Source: Methylobacterium iners
GTDB lineage: Bacteria > Pseudomonadota > Alphaproteobacteria > Rhizobiales > Beijerinckiaceae
Length of the DNA stretch: 48,677 bases
Assembly (NCBI RefSeq): GCF_022179305.1
Contig: NZ_BPQP01000047.1
Location: 1 to 48,677 of the forward strand
Direction of reading: 5' to 3'
Part shown: positions 8,902-16,846 of the stretch, piece by piece
Position numbering within the stretch: the first letter of the stretch is position 1
How the letters are laid out: the number at the start of each line of letters is the position of its first letter
The notes under the pieces: generated by a model
Told to the model about the DNA's origin: nothing
What the model saw: only the letters and a program-made list of their open reading frames with translations
The model's database searches: none
Position numbers and translations under genes: made by a program

Positions 8902-11553
8902 GTGATCGAACGTCTCGTCGCGTTTTCCGTCCAGCGTCGCTGGCTCGTCATCCTCGTCGTGGCGGCGCTCACCGTCGCCAGCGCGGGGCTCGCCGCCCAT
9001 CTGTTCCGGATCAACACGGATGTCGAGCGGCTGATCGACAAGGACGTGCCGTGGCGGCAGGACGAGATCGCCTACGAGAAGGCCTTCCCGCAGCGGACGA
9101 ACACGATCGTCGCGGTCATCGATGGCAAGACGCCCGAACTCGCCGAGGAGGCGGCCGCCGGCCTCGCCAAGGCGCTCGCCGGCCACAAGGACCTCATCGA
9201 GACGGTCTACCGGCCCGACGGCGGTCCCTTCTACGACAAGAACGGCTTCCTGCTGATGTCGCAGGAGCAGCTGACGAAGACGACCGAGCAGCTCGTCCAG
9301 CAGCAGGGCCTGCTCGGGCCGCTCGCCGCGGACCCGACGCTGCGCGGGATCATGCGCGTGCTGGGGCTCGGGGCGAAGGGCATCAAGAGCGGCGACGCCA
9401 AGCTCGAGGACCTCGAGGGTCCGATGACCCGGATCGACGAGACGGTCCAGACCGTGCTCGCCGGCAAGCCGGCCCGGATGTCCTGGCAGCTCCTGCTCTC
9501 CGGCGGTAAGGCCGAGGGCACCGAGCTGCGCAAGTTCGTGATGATCCAGCCCGTGCTCGACTACAACGCCCTTCAGCCCGGCGCCGAGGCGACGGCGCTC
9601 CTGCGCAAGGTCGCCGCCGACCTCAAGATCGCGCCCGAGCACGACCTGCGCATGCGGCTCACCGGTCCCGTCGCGGTCGCCGACGACGAGTTCGCGACGC
9701 TGGCCGACGACGCCCTCCTCAACAACGCCGTCACCGTCGGCGCGATCGTGCTGTTCCTGTGGCTGGCGCTGCGCTCGGCGCCGCTGGTCGTGGCCGTCAT
9801 GATCACGACCTTCTCGGGATTGATCGTGACCGCGGCGCTCGGCCTGGTGATGGTCGGCGAGCTCAACCCGATCTCGGTGGCCTTCGCCGCCCTATTCGTG
9901 GGGCTGGGCATCGATTTCGGCATCCAGTTCGCGGTCCGCTACCGGGCCGACCGCTTCGAGCAGCCGGATCTTCCCTCCGCGATCCGCGCCGCCGCGCGCG
10001 GCGTCGGCTGGTCGTTGACCCTCGCCGCCGTCTCGCTGCTCGCCGGGTTTTTCGCCTTCCTGCCCACCGCCTTCCGCGGCGTCTCCGAGCTCGGCCTCAT
10101 CGCCGGCGTCGGCATGATCATCGCCTACCTGTTCTCGCTGACCCTGCTGCCGGCGCTCATCGCCGTGTTCAAGCCGGCGGGCGAGAAGCAGGCCGTCGAG
10201 ACCACTTGGATGGCGGGCGTCGACCACTGGATCATCGAGCACCGCAAATGGGTGCTCATCGGCGTCGGCCTGATCACGGTCGCTGGCATCCCGTTCCTGT
10301 TCAAGCTGCCCTTCGATTCCAATCCGATGCACCTGCGCAGCCCGAAGGTGGAATCGATCGCGACCTATCTCGACCTGATCAAGGACCCGGAGACCAGCCC
10401 GAACCTGATCGACGTGATCGCCCCCTCCGTCGACGCCGTGCCGGCGCTCGCGGCGAAGCTGCGCGCCCTGCCCTCCGTCGCCCGCGTCATCGACATCAAC
10501 ACCTTCGTCCCTCCGGACCAGGACGCCAAGCTCGCGACCATTCAGGACACGGCGCAGCTCCTCGGCCCGGCGCTCAACCCGGCGCGTAAGCCGCCGCCGC
10601 CGAGCGATGCCGACGTGGTCAAGGCGATCAAGGACACGGTGGGCGCGCTGCGCGGGATCGGCGGTGGCGATGCGTCCGGCGCGAAGGCGGCGGCCAGCCT
10701 CGCCACCACCCTCGACAAGCTCGCCGCCGCGCCTCCGGCGACCCGCGAAGCCGCCACGGTGGCGTTGACGACGGACCTCAAGGCCCTGATCGCGCGGCTT
10801 GGCGGATTGCTGAACCCGCAGAAGATCACCCTCGACAACCTGCCGCCGCGGCTCAAGGCCGAGTGGATCGCCACGGACGGACGCGCGCGGATCGAGGTTC
10901 ATCCGACGGGCGATGCCAACGACAACGAGGTGCTGCGCAACTTCGCCAAGGAGGTCCAGAGCGTTGCGCCCCGCGCCACCGGCGCGCCGGTGGCCACGAC
11001 CTCGTCGAGCTACACGATCCTCGGCGCCTTCGTTCAGGCGGCGGTGACGGCCCTGGTGCTCATCTTCATCATCCTGTCGGTGGCCCTGCGCAAACCCTGG
11101 GACGTGGCGATGACGCTCGGTCCCCTGGTGCTCGCCACGCTCTGGACGCTGATGGCGCTGTACCTCGTCGGCATGCCGCTGAACTTCGCCAACATCATCG
11201 CGATGCCGCTGATGCTCGCCGTCGGCGTGGCCTTCCACATCTACTACGTGATCGCCTGGCGCGCCGGCGTGGTGGACATGCTGGCCTCGAGCCTGACCCG
11301 GGCGATCTTCTTCTCGGCACTGACCACGGGCACTGCCTTCGGCTCGCTCGTCCTGTCGAGCCATCCGGGCACCGCGAGCATGGGAAAGCTGCTCGCCCTG
11401 TCGCTGTTCTTCACGCTGGTGGCGGCCTTCTTCGTGGTCCCCGCCTTCCTGGGGCCGCCGCCGAAGCGCAAGGACGAGGAGCGCCCAAACGAGGTCTCGT
11501 CGTCACCGTCGGCAAAGGTGGTGCGGGCGTCCGAACCTGCTGCGGTGAAGTGA
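8902..11553 (+). CDS. hpnN: Hopanoid transporter HpnN (RND superfamily)
   Basis: 883-aa RND/MMPL-type inner-membrane protein thought to move hopanoids to the outer membrane. It has one N-terminal membrane segment (about residues 14-34), a large periplasmic domain, and two clusters of membrane helices (from about residues 272 and 711) in the usual duplicated pattern, with GLGIDFGIQFAVRY in the first cluster and NIIAMPLMLAVGVAFHIYY in the second. The start is the GTG at 8902, with AGGG 5 nt upstream. The C-terminal tail is charged and cytoplasmic. It lies beside hpnH and points away from it, so it probably has its own promoter. Confidence 0.92.
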   Translation: MIERLVAFSVQRRWLVILVVAALTVASAGLAAHLFRINTDVERLIDKDVPWRQDEIAYEKAFPQRTNTIVAVIDGKTPELAEEAAAGLAKALAGHKDLIETVYRPDGGPFYDKNGFLLMSQEQLTKTTEQLVQQQGLLGPLAADPTLRGIMRVLGLGAKGIKSGDAKLEDLEGPMTRIDETVQTVLAGKPARMSWQLLLSGGKAEGTELRKFVMIQPVLDYNALQPGAEATALLRKVAADLKIAPEHDLRMRLTGPVAVADDEFATLADDALLNNAVTVGAIVLFLWLALRSAPLVVAVMITTFSGLIVTAALGLVMVGELNPISVAFAALFVGLGIDFGIQFAVRYRADRFEQPDLPSAIRAAARGVGWSLTLAAVSLLAGFFAFLPTAFRGVSELGLIAGVGMIIAYLFSLTLLPALIAVFKPAGEKQAVETTWMAGVDHWIIEHRKWVLIGVGLITVAGIPFLFKLPFDSNPMHLRSPKVESIATYLDLIKDPETSPNLIDVIAPSVDAVPALAAKLRALPSVARVIDINTFVPPDQDAKLATIQDTAQLLGPALNPARKPPPPSDADVVKAIKDTVGALRGIGGGDASGAKAAASLATTLDKLAAAPPATREAATVALTTDLKALIARLGGLLNPQKITLDNLPPRLKAEWIATDGRARIEVHPTGDANDNEVLRNFAKEVQSVAPRATGAPVATTSSSYTILGAFVQAAVTALVLIFIILSVALRKPWDVAMTLGPLVLATLWTLMALYLVGMPLNFANIIAMPLMLAVGVAFHIYYVIAWRAGVVDMLASSLTRAIFFSALTTGTAFGSLVLSSHPGTASMGKLLALSLFFTLVAAFFVVPAFLGPPPKRKDEERPNEVSSSPSAKVVRASEPAAVK

Positions 11554-11565
11554 GCGTCGCGTAAG

Positions 11566-11592
11566 AACCCTCCCCGCATAAGGGGGTGGGTT
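11566..11592. terminator. Probable terminator between hpnN and dksA
   Basis: AACCCTCCCC (11566-11575) pairs with GGGGTGGGTT (11583-11592) with one T-T mismatch; a short T-run follows on the plus strand. It lies in the 49-bp gap between the convergent ends of hpnN and dksA. The weak U-tail lowers confidence. Confidence 0.45.
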
Positions 11593-11602
11593 TCGGTGCG
11601 GC

Positions 11603-12022
11603 TCAATCGTCCCGATACACCCGCTCGCGCCGCTCGTGGCGCTCCTGCGCCTCCAGGGACAGCGTGGCGATCGGCCTCGCGTCGAGGCGCTTGAGCGAGA
11701 TCGGCTCGCCCGTTTCCTCGCAATAGCCGTAGGAACCGTCCTCGAGCCGGGCGAGCGCCGCGTCGATCTTGCCGGTGAGCTTGCGCTGCCGGTCGCGGGC
11801 CCGGAGCTCGATCGCCCGGTCGGTCTCGGACGAGGCCCGATCGGCGAGGTCGGGGTGGTTCTCGTTCTCGCTCTGGAGGGCGACCAGGGTGTCCTGTGCC
11901 TCGCGCAGGATGTCGTTCTTCCAGCCCAGCAGCTTGCGCCGGAAATACTCGCGCTGCCGCTCATTCATGAACGGCTCGTTCTCGGTCGGTACGTATCCGT
12001 CCTCGATCGTTACCTTCGCCAT
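11603..12022 (-). CDS. dksA: DksA-type RNA polymerase-binding transcription factor, zinc ligands mostly lost
   Basis: 139-aa protein that enters the secondary channel of RNA polymerase and, with ppGpp, mediates the stringent response. The coiled-coil tip motif DxxDxA is intact (Asp58, Asp61, Ala63). The C-terminal zinc-finger region keeps one Cys (Cys101 in GYCEETGEP); the other three ligand positions are Thr104 and non-Cys residues in the ATLSLEAQ stretch. Such zinc-independent forms are known in alphaproteobacteria and as DksA2 in Pseudomonas. An open frame extends far upstream, but the ATG at 12022 gives the normal family start, and a promoter-like pair lies 52-80 nt upstream. Confidence 0.9.
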   Translation of the reverse strand: MAKVTIEDGYVPTENEPFMNERQREYFRRKLLGWKNDILREAQDTLVALQSENENHPDLADRASSETDRAIELRARDRQRKLTGKIDAALARLEDGSYGYCEETGEPISLKRLDARPIATLSLEAQERHERRERVYRDD

Positions 12023-12073
12023 GCTTACCCCTCGCCATCCCGTCGCGGCCGGTCTGCGGCGATGTTTGGCGTG

Positions 12074-12102
12074 CCTATAGTCGAGCTGGGTTCCCGCCAC
12101 AA
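12074..12102 (-). promoter_or_regulatory. Candidate sigma-70-type promoter of dksA
   Basis: The minus strand reads TTGTGG (12102-12097), 17 nt, then TATAGG (12079-12074), about 52 nt upstream of the dksA ATG. Spacing is ideal and both hexamers are recognisable. The rest of the 170-bp gap 12023-12192 holds only a small hairpin (GGGGC-TGAA-GCCCC, 12175-12188) just past the end of the SGNH gene, a possible weak terminator. Confidence 0.45.
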
Positions 12103-12192
12103 CGCGCCGCGTCGCCTCAAACCGCACGTCCTCAGGAAAGGCGGGCGTGATGCGACAAACACGCAACGGATGCAGGGGCTGAAGCCCCCCGC

Positions 12193-13191
12193 TCAGCGGC
12201 GCCCGGCTCCCGCGTCGCGGATCGCCTCGGCGATCGCGTCGGCGAGCGCGCGGGCGATCGGGTGGCGGTAATGACTCTGATCGAAGAACTGGCTCGGGTC
12301 GCCGAGCTCCGGGCGCGGGCGGCGCCAATCGACCACCGCGCTCGCGCCGTGACTTCGGACAGCCCCTGCGACCGCCGCCTTGCAGGCCTCGTCGGCCGCG
12401 GCCCTTGGGGTGCCGGGCCTCGGCAGGCCGGCGGCGTAGACGGGCGGGAAGACGAGCACCAGCGCCGTCTCGGCCGGTACCCGTCTCAAGGTTTCGGCGA
12501 GGCGCTGAGCTGCGGGGAAGGCAGGCCCTGCCCTGCCCGGCTCCGGGTGATCCGGCGCCGGAACCTCGCGCTTTACCGCGAAGCGCGGATCGTCCTCGTA
12601 GCCGAGCTTCAGGTAATCGGGCTCGTAATCCCACCAGCCGTCGGCGCGTGCCCGTTCGGCTCCGGGCCTGAACACCCAGCCGAACCGGTTGACTACCTCC
12701 TCGGCCACCGAGAAGCGGAGCAGGCCGCGCAGGTAGGCGGGCGGGCTGTCGGAGAACAGCCAGAAGGGGAAGGACTTGGCGTTCGGCAGGGCCGGGTCGT
12801 TCGTGCACCAGTACTCGTCGGCGGCCACGACCAGGGCGCGGGGCGCGGGATGGTGGCGGAGGTACCAGTCGAGGAGGACGAGCTGCTCGCCCGGTCCCGT
12901 GGCCGGCACCGAGAGCTGGACGAAGGGGATGCCGGTGGCTTGGGCAAGGCGCCCCGGCTCAAGGAGCTGGATGTGCGAGTTGCCGAAGATCGCGCCCTGA
13001 TAGGCCGGGTCGCGCCCGCGGCTCGCCGCTGCCGTGCGGGGGCCCTGCGGGCGCAGGCCGGAGGCGGGAAACAGCCCGGAGCGGCCGCTGTCGTAGGGGT
13101 CGACCGCGTAGGCGAGCGCGAGGTAGCCGGCGAGAAGGCCGGCCGCCGTGCCGAGGAAGACCTTGGCGAAGCCGCTCCAGGGGGTGCCCAC
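12193..13191 (-). CDS. SGNH-like (AlgX/AlgJ-type) protein paired with an MBOAT acyltransferase
   Basis: 332-aa protein with one N-terminal signal anchor (about residues 8-30) and an exported remainder. Block I reads IFGNSHIQL (Gly70-Asn71-Ser72-His73), and a C-terminal Asp304-x2-His307 in FDQSHY resembles the SGNH catalytic dyad. Proteins like this accept an acetyl group passed by an MBOAT protein and place it on an exopolysaccharide or cell-wall glycan. The start is taken as the GTG at 13191, 4 nt after the MBOAT stop, suggesting translational coupling. The substrate is unknown. A DUF-type SGNH protein without enzymatic activity is the main alternative. Confidence 0.7.
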   Translation of the reverse strand: MGTPWSGFAKVFLGTAAGLLAGYLALAYAVDPYDSGRSGLFPASGLRPQGPRTAAASRGRDPAYQGAIFGNSHIQLLEPGRLAQATGIPFVQLSVPATGPGEQLVLLDWYLRHHPAPRALVVAADEYWCTNDPALPNAKSFPFWLFSDSPPAYLRGLLRFSVAEEVVNRFGWVFRPGAERARADGWWDYEPDYLKLGYEDDPRFAVKREVPAPDHPEPGRAGPAFPAAQRLAETLRRVPAETALVLVFPPVYAAGLPRPGTPRAAADEACKAAVAGAVRSHGASAVVDWRRPRPELGDPSQFFDQSHYRHPIARALADAIAEAIRDAGAGRR

Positions 13192-13195
13192 GGCG

Positions 13196-14569
13196 TCAGA
13201 ACTGGAAATAGATGAAGTCGTAGTTCGCATCGTCCCCGATCTTGAGGAGGAGCACCACGAACAGGGTTGCAAACAGCACCGCGACGAGCCGGCTCGGCGG
13301 CAATCGCCGCACCGCCTCCCAAGCGGTGGGCCCGAGGATCGCGATGGCTGCGGCGAGCGCGATGGTGCGCCAGCGGAAGCCCGATCCGACGGGCGCCAAG
13401 CCGAACAGGCCCTTGAAGATGGCGAGCGCCGCCTCGAAGCTCGTGGCCCGGAAGAACACCCAGGTCAGCATCACGAAGCCGAAGGTCAGCATCCAGCCGA
13501 GCATCGCCGGCATCGGCCATCCCGCCCGGCGCCAGAGCAGGCCGGCGCCGAGGCCGAGCCCGTGCGCGGCGCCCCAGGCGACGAAGGTGAGCCCGGCCCC
13601 GTGCCAGAGGCCGCCCAGCGTCATCGTCGCGAACAGGGCTGCTACCTGAAGGGCGAGCCCGCGCCGGTTCCCGCCCAGAGGGATGTAGAGGTAGTCGCGC
13701 AGGAAGCGCGACAGCGTCATGTGCCAGCGCCGCCAGAAGTCGCGCAGGCTCGCGGCGCGGTAGGGCGCGTCGAAGTTCTGCGGCAGCACCACGCCGAACA
13801 GGAGCGCGATGCCGAGCGCCATGTCGGTGTAGCCCGAAAAATCGAAATAGATCTGGAAGGTGAAGCCCAGCGTCGCCTGCCAGGCCTCGACCATCGTCAC
13901 GACCTTGCCCTCGGCCGCGGCCTGGAAGACCGGGTTGACCGTGACGCTCAGCGGATCGCCGATCAGCACCTTCTTGGCGAGGCCGACGCAGAGCAGCATC
14001 AGGCCGCGCCCGATCCGCTCGGCCGCATCCGAGCGGAGATACGGCCGCTCCTCGAACTGGTGCATGATCTCGCTCCAGCGCACGAGGGGGCCGGCGAGAA
14101 CCTGCGGGAAGAAGGCGATGTAGAGCCCGTAGCGGACGAGGTCGTAGGGCGGCGCCCGCCCCACCCTCAGGTCGGTCAGGTACATGACGTGGTGGAAGGT
14201 GAAGAAGGAGATGCCGAGCGGCAGCACGATGTCGGCGTGGGGCAGGCTGGCGCCCGGGATCAGGTTGGCGAGGTCGGCGAAGAAATTGAGGTACTTGTAG
14301 GCGGCGAGGACCAGCAGGTTCAGGCCGATGGCGAGCGGGATCAGGAGCGCGGCCCGCGTCCGGAGGAACAGCCCCGCCGCGAGCCAGTTCAGGACGATCG
14401 ATGCAGCGAGCAGGGGGACGAAGCGGATGTCCCACCAGCCGTAGAACACGAAGGACAGGGCCAGGAGGACGGGCAGGCGCCATTCCGGCCGGTAGCGCTC
14501 CACCAGCGCGTGCAGGACAAGCGCGGCCGGAAGGAAGCCCAGGAGGAAGACGAGAGAGTTGAAGAGCAT
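13196..14569 (-). CDS. MBOAT family O-acyltransferase (AlgI/DltB-like)
   Basis: 457-aa integral membrane protein of the MBOAT family. It contains the family stretch FWRRWHMTLSRFLRDYLY and the invariant active-site His323 in GGLWHGAG, almost the same position as the catalytic His of AlgI. Many hydrophobic helices span the protein. It moves acyl, usually acetyl, groups across the inner membrane for transfer to a glycan. The next gene on the same strand encodes an SGNH-like partner, 4 nt away, and the pair forms a complete transfer unit. No polysaccharide synthesis genes are adjacent. Confidence 0.88.
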   Translation of the reverse strand: MLFNSLVFLLGFLPAALVLHALVERYRPEWRLPVLLALSFVFYGWWDIRFVPLLAASIVLNWLAAGLFLRTRAALLIPLAIGLNLLVLAAYKYLNFFADLANLIPGASLPHADIVLPLGISFFTFHHVMYLTDLRVGRAPPYDLVRYGLYIAFFPQVLAGPLVRWSEIMHQFEERPYLRSDAAERIGRGLMLLCVGLAKKVLIGDPLSVTVNPVFQAAAEGKVVTMVEAWQATLGFTFQIYFDFSGYTDMALGIALLFGVVLPQNFDAPYRAASLRDFWRRWHMTLSRFLRDYLYIPLGGNRRGLALQVAALFATMTLGGLWHGAGLTFVAWGAAHGLGLGAGLLWRRAGWPMPAMLGWMLTFGFVMLTWVFFRATSFEAALAIFKGLFGLAPVGSGFRWRTIALAAAIAILGPTAWEAVRRLPPSRLVAVLFATLFVVLLLKIGDDANYDFIYFQF

Positions 14570-14703
14570 CGGACGGGATCGGGCGCCGTGATCGGCGCGC
14601 CACCGCGCCTCCTGAGATGTCCTGCGGCCGCCTTGTCGGGGATCGGGAGAGGGGCGTCAACGGCGCGTCGTGACGGCGCAACGCCCCGGCGGTATCACGG
14701 CCC

Positions 14704-15771
14704 ATGGCCCTGCCGCGCGACCTCGTCGACATCCGCACGATCTACCACGAGGCGGCGGTCCCGGATTTTCCCCGCGGTCGGGCCATCCTCGACCGCTTTC
14801 CGCAAGCCGAGCGCATCCTCGTGCCCTCGCACTGGAACATCCCGACCCTGCACGGCAATGCCGGTGCGGTGGAGGATTGGGTCCGGATCAAGCGCTCGAC
14901 CCTGGTGCTCGGGGTCAAGAAGGGCCTCGCCATGCGGCCGAACGGGCGCAGCGCCCATTTCATCGCGCCCTCGACCTCGAACGGCTGCGCCATGGCCTGC
15001 GCCTATTGCTACGTGCCCCGTCGGAAAGGCTTCGCCAACCCGATCTCCCTGTTCGTGAACGTCGACACGGTCTGCGCTGCCATCCGGCGCCATGCCGAGC
15101 GCCAGGGGCCGCTGCCGGAACCCGACACCATCGATCCGGAGCGCTGGGTCTACGACATCGGCGAGAACGGGGACCTCTCGGTCGACGCCATGCTCTGCGA
15201 TAACGTCCGGGACCTCGTCGCGCTGTTCCGGGACCTGCCCAACGCCAAGGGCTCCTTCGCCACGAAGGCGGTGAACCGCGACCTCCTCGCCTACGAGCCG
15301 CGGGGGAAGACCCGCATCCGGTTCTCGCTGATGCCCGAGCGCATCGCCCGGGTCGTCGACGTGCGGACCTCGCCGATCTCCGAGCGGATCGCCGCCATCG
15401 ACGACTTCGTGGCGGCCGGCTACGAGGTCCACCTGAACTACTCCCCTGTCATCCTCTACGAGGGCTGGGAGGCGGATTGGGCGGAGCTCTTCGCGCAGGT
15501 GGACAACCGGATCGGCCCGGCGGCGAAAGCGCAGCTCAAGGCCGAGATCATCATGCTGACCCACAATGCCGACCTCCACGAGGTCAATCTGGGCTGGCAC
15601 CCGAAGGCCGAGGACCTGCTCTGGCGGCCCGACATCCAGGAGGCGAAGCGCTCGGAGGGCGGCGGCGCCAACCTGCGCTACCGCAGCGGCTGGAAGGGGC
15701 GTTGGCTCGCCCGGTTCAAGGCGCTGCTCGCCGAGCGGATGCCCTATTGCACGGTGCGCTACGCCTTCTGA
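14704..15771 (+). CDS. Spore photoproduct lyase-like radical SAM protein
   Basis: 355-aa radical SAM protein with the cluster motif Cys95-x3-Cys99-x2-Cys102 in GCAMACAYC. The overall sequence (APSTSNGCAMACAYCYVPR, then FATKAVNRDLL and RFSLMPERIAR) resembles the SplB-like family found in many non-sporulating alphaproteobacteria. True SPL reverts the thymine dimer of spore DNA. Whether this family repairs DNA photoproducts in a leaf-dwelling bacterium is unknown. The gene stands alone between the divergent MBOAT gene and a small deaminase gene. Confidence 0.78.
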   Translation: MALPRDLVDIRTIYHEAAVPDFPRGRAILDRFPQAERILVPSHWNIPTLHGNAGAVEDWVRIKRSTLVLGVKKGLAMRPNGRSAHFIAPSTSNGCAMACAYCYVPRRKGFANPISLFVNVDTVCAAIRRHAERQGPLPEPDTIDPERWVYDIGENGDLSVDAMLCDNVRDLVALFRDLPNAKGSFATKAVNRDLLAYEPRGKTRIRFSLMPERIARVVDVRTSPISERIAAIDDFVAAGYEVHLNYSPVILYEGWEADWAELFAQVDNRIGPAAKAQLKAEIIMLTHNADLHEVNLGWHPKAEDLLWRPDIQEAKRSEGGGANLRYRSGWKGRWLARFKALLAERMPYCTVRYAF

Positions 15772-15838
15772 AGCCGAGCGCCGAACCGGCGGCACCGATC
15801 CTGCGTTGCCGCCGCGCGATCGCCGGAGCGAAATCCCC

Positions 15839-16303
15839 ATGGACCAGCACGACACCTACCTCCGCGAGGCCGTGGCGCTCGCCCGCGACAACGTCGCGGC
15901 CGGCGGCCGGCCCTACGGCGCCGTGATCGTCCGCGACGGGAAGGTCCTCGCACGGGCCGCCAACACCACCCACGCGACGAAGGACCCGACCGACCACGCC
16001 GAGATGGTGGCGATACGCGCTGCGAGCCGGAGCCTCGGGGGATCCAAGCTCGAGGATTGCGTCGTCTATGCCAGCGGCCGGCCCTGTCCGATGTGCCACG
16101 CCGCCATGCGGCTCTCCGGCATCAAGACGGCCTACTTTGCCTACACGGCAGAGGAGGCCGAGACCTACGGACTCCTCGGCGCCGGGATCTACGCGGAGCT
16201 CTGCCTGCCTCTCGACGAACAGCCGATGCAGGTGCGGCACCTGCCGGTCCGAGACGAGGCGAATCCCTTCGCGGCCTGGAAGGCCCGGCAGGACGGAGCC
16301 TGA
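15839..16303 (+). CDS. Nucleobase/nucleoside deaminase (guanine deaminase-like)
   Basis: 154-aa zinc deaminase of the CDA superfamily. Zinc ligands and the catalytic acid are clear: His53-Ala54-Glu55 and Pro82-Cys83-Pro84-Met85-Cys86. Length and the C-terminal NPFAAWKA stretch resemble small guanine deaminases rather than TadA, which usually has a basic C-terminus, but the substrate cannot be proven from sequence. The ATG at 15839 is chosen because the domain begins right after it; the open frame runs further upstream into the SPL-like gene. The gene starts 67 nt after that stop and may be cotranscribed. Confidence 0.82.
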   Translation: MDQHDTYLREAVALARDNVAAGGRPYGAVIVRDGKVLARAANTTHATKDPTDHAEMVAIRAASRSLGGSKLEDCVVYASGRPCPMCHAAMRLSGIKTAYFAYTAEEAETYGLLGAGIYAELCLPLDEQPMQVRHLPVRDEANPFAAWKARQDGA

Positions 16304-16310
16304 GGCGGCG

Positions 16311-16622
16311 TCAGTGGGTCCAGGGCGCCGTGCGGTTGAACTTGAAATTGTCCGAGTAGGACAGGCCCTTCCGCAGGATCGGCTTCTGCGGCTCCTCGAC
16401 CCGGTAGGTCAGGCCGGCGCGCGTCGCGTAGGCCACCGCCTCTTCCTTCGTCTCGAATTCCAGCTTGACCTGCTGGAGCATGTCGGACGAGCCGGTCCAG
16501 CCCATCAGCGGGTCTTTTTCGCGCGGCGTGGTGGCGTCGAACTCCAGCATCCAGTTCTTGGTGCGGGCGAGCCCCGATTGCGACGGGTCCTTCGACGGCT
16601 GGTAGATGCGCGCGCTCGTCAC
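16311..16622 (-). CDS. NDUFS4-type accessory subunit of respiratory complex I
   Basis: 103-aa protein matching the ETC complex I subunit family (human NDUFS4). The conserved core is WTGSSDMLQQVKLEF with a following EEAVAYA and GLTYRVEEP. This accessory subunit is shared by alphaproteobacteria and mitochondria and stabilises the NADH dehydrogenase module on the cytoplasmic side. The start is a GTG at 16622. The gene stands alone, 27 nt from tRNA-Pro and away from any nuo cluster in this window. Confidence 0.9.
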   Translation of the reverse strand: MTSARIYQPSKDPSQSGLARTKNWMLEFDATTPREKDPLMGWTGSSDMLQQVKLEFETKEEAVAYATRAGLTYRVEEPQKPILRKGLSYSDNFKFNRTAPWTH

Positions 16623-16649
16623 GGTCCCGGATCCTCGGACGTCCAGAAA

Positions 16650-16726
<77 letters not shown>

Positions 16727-16846
16727 ACATGCCCAGGGACATACGGTTTCCGGCCCCCTGCGGCAAGCGCCAGCGACCGATAGCCCTGGGCTAGCGGCGT
16801 GGTCTCCGCTACGTGACGATCCTGGATGCCTCCGCAGGTCCGTCCC

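Noticed and set aside
8456-8905. Several 70-110-codon frames in the hpnH-hpnN gap
   Set aside because: They overlap each other on both strands, lack ribosome sites and give Arg/Ser-rich sequence without family resemblance.
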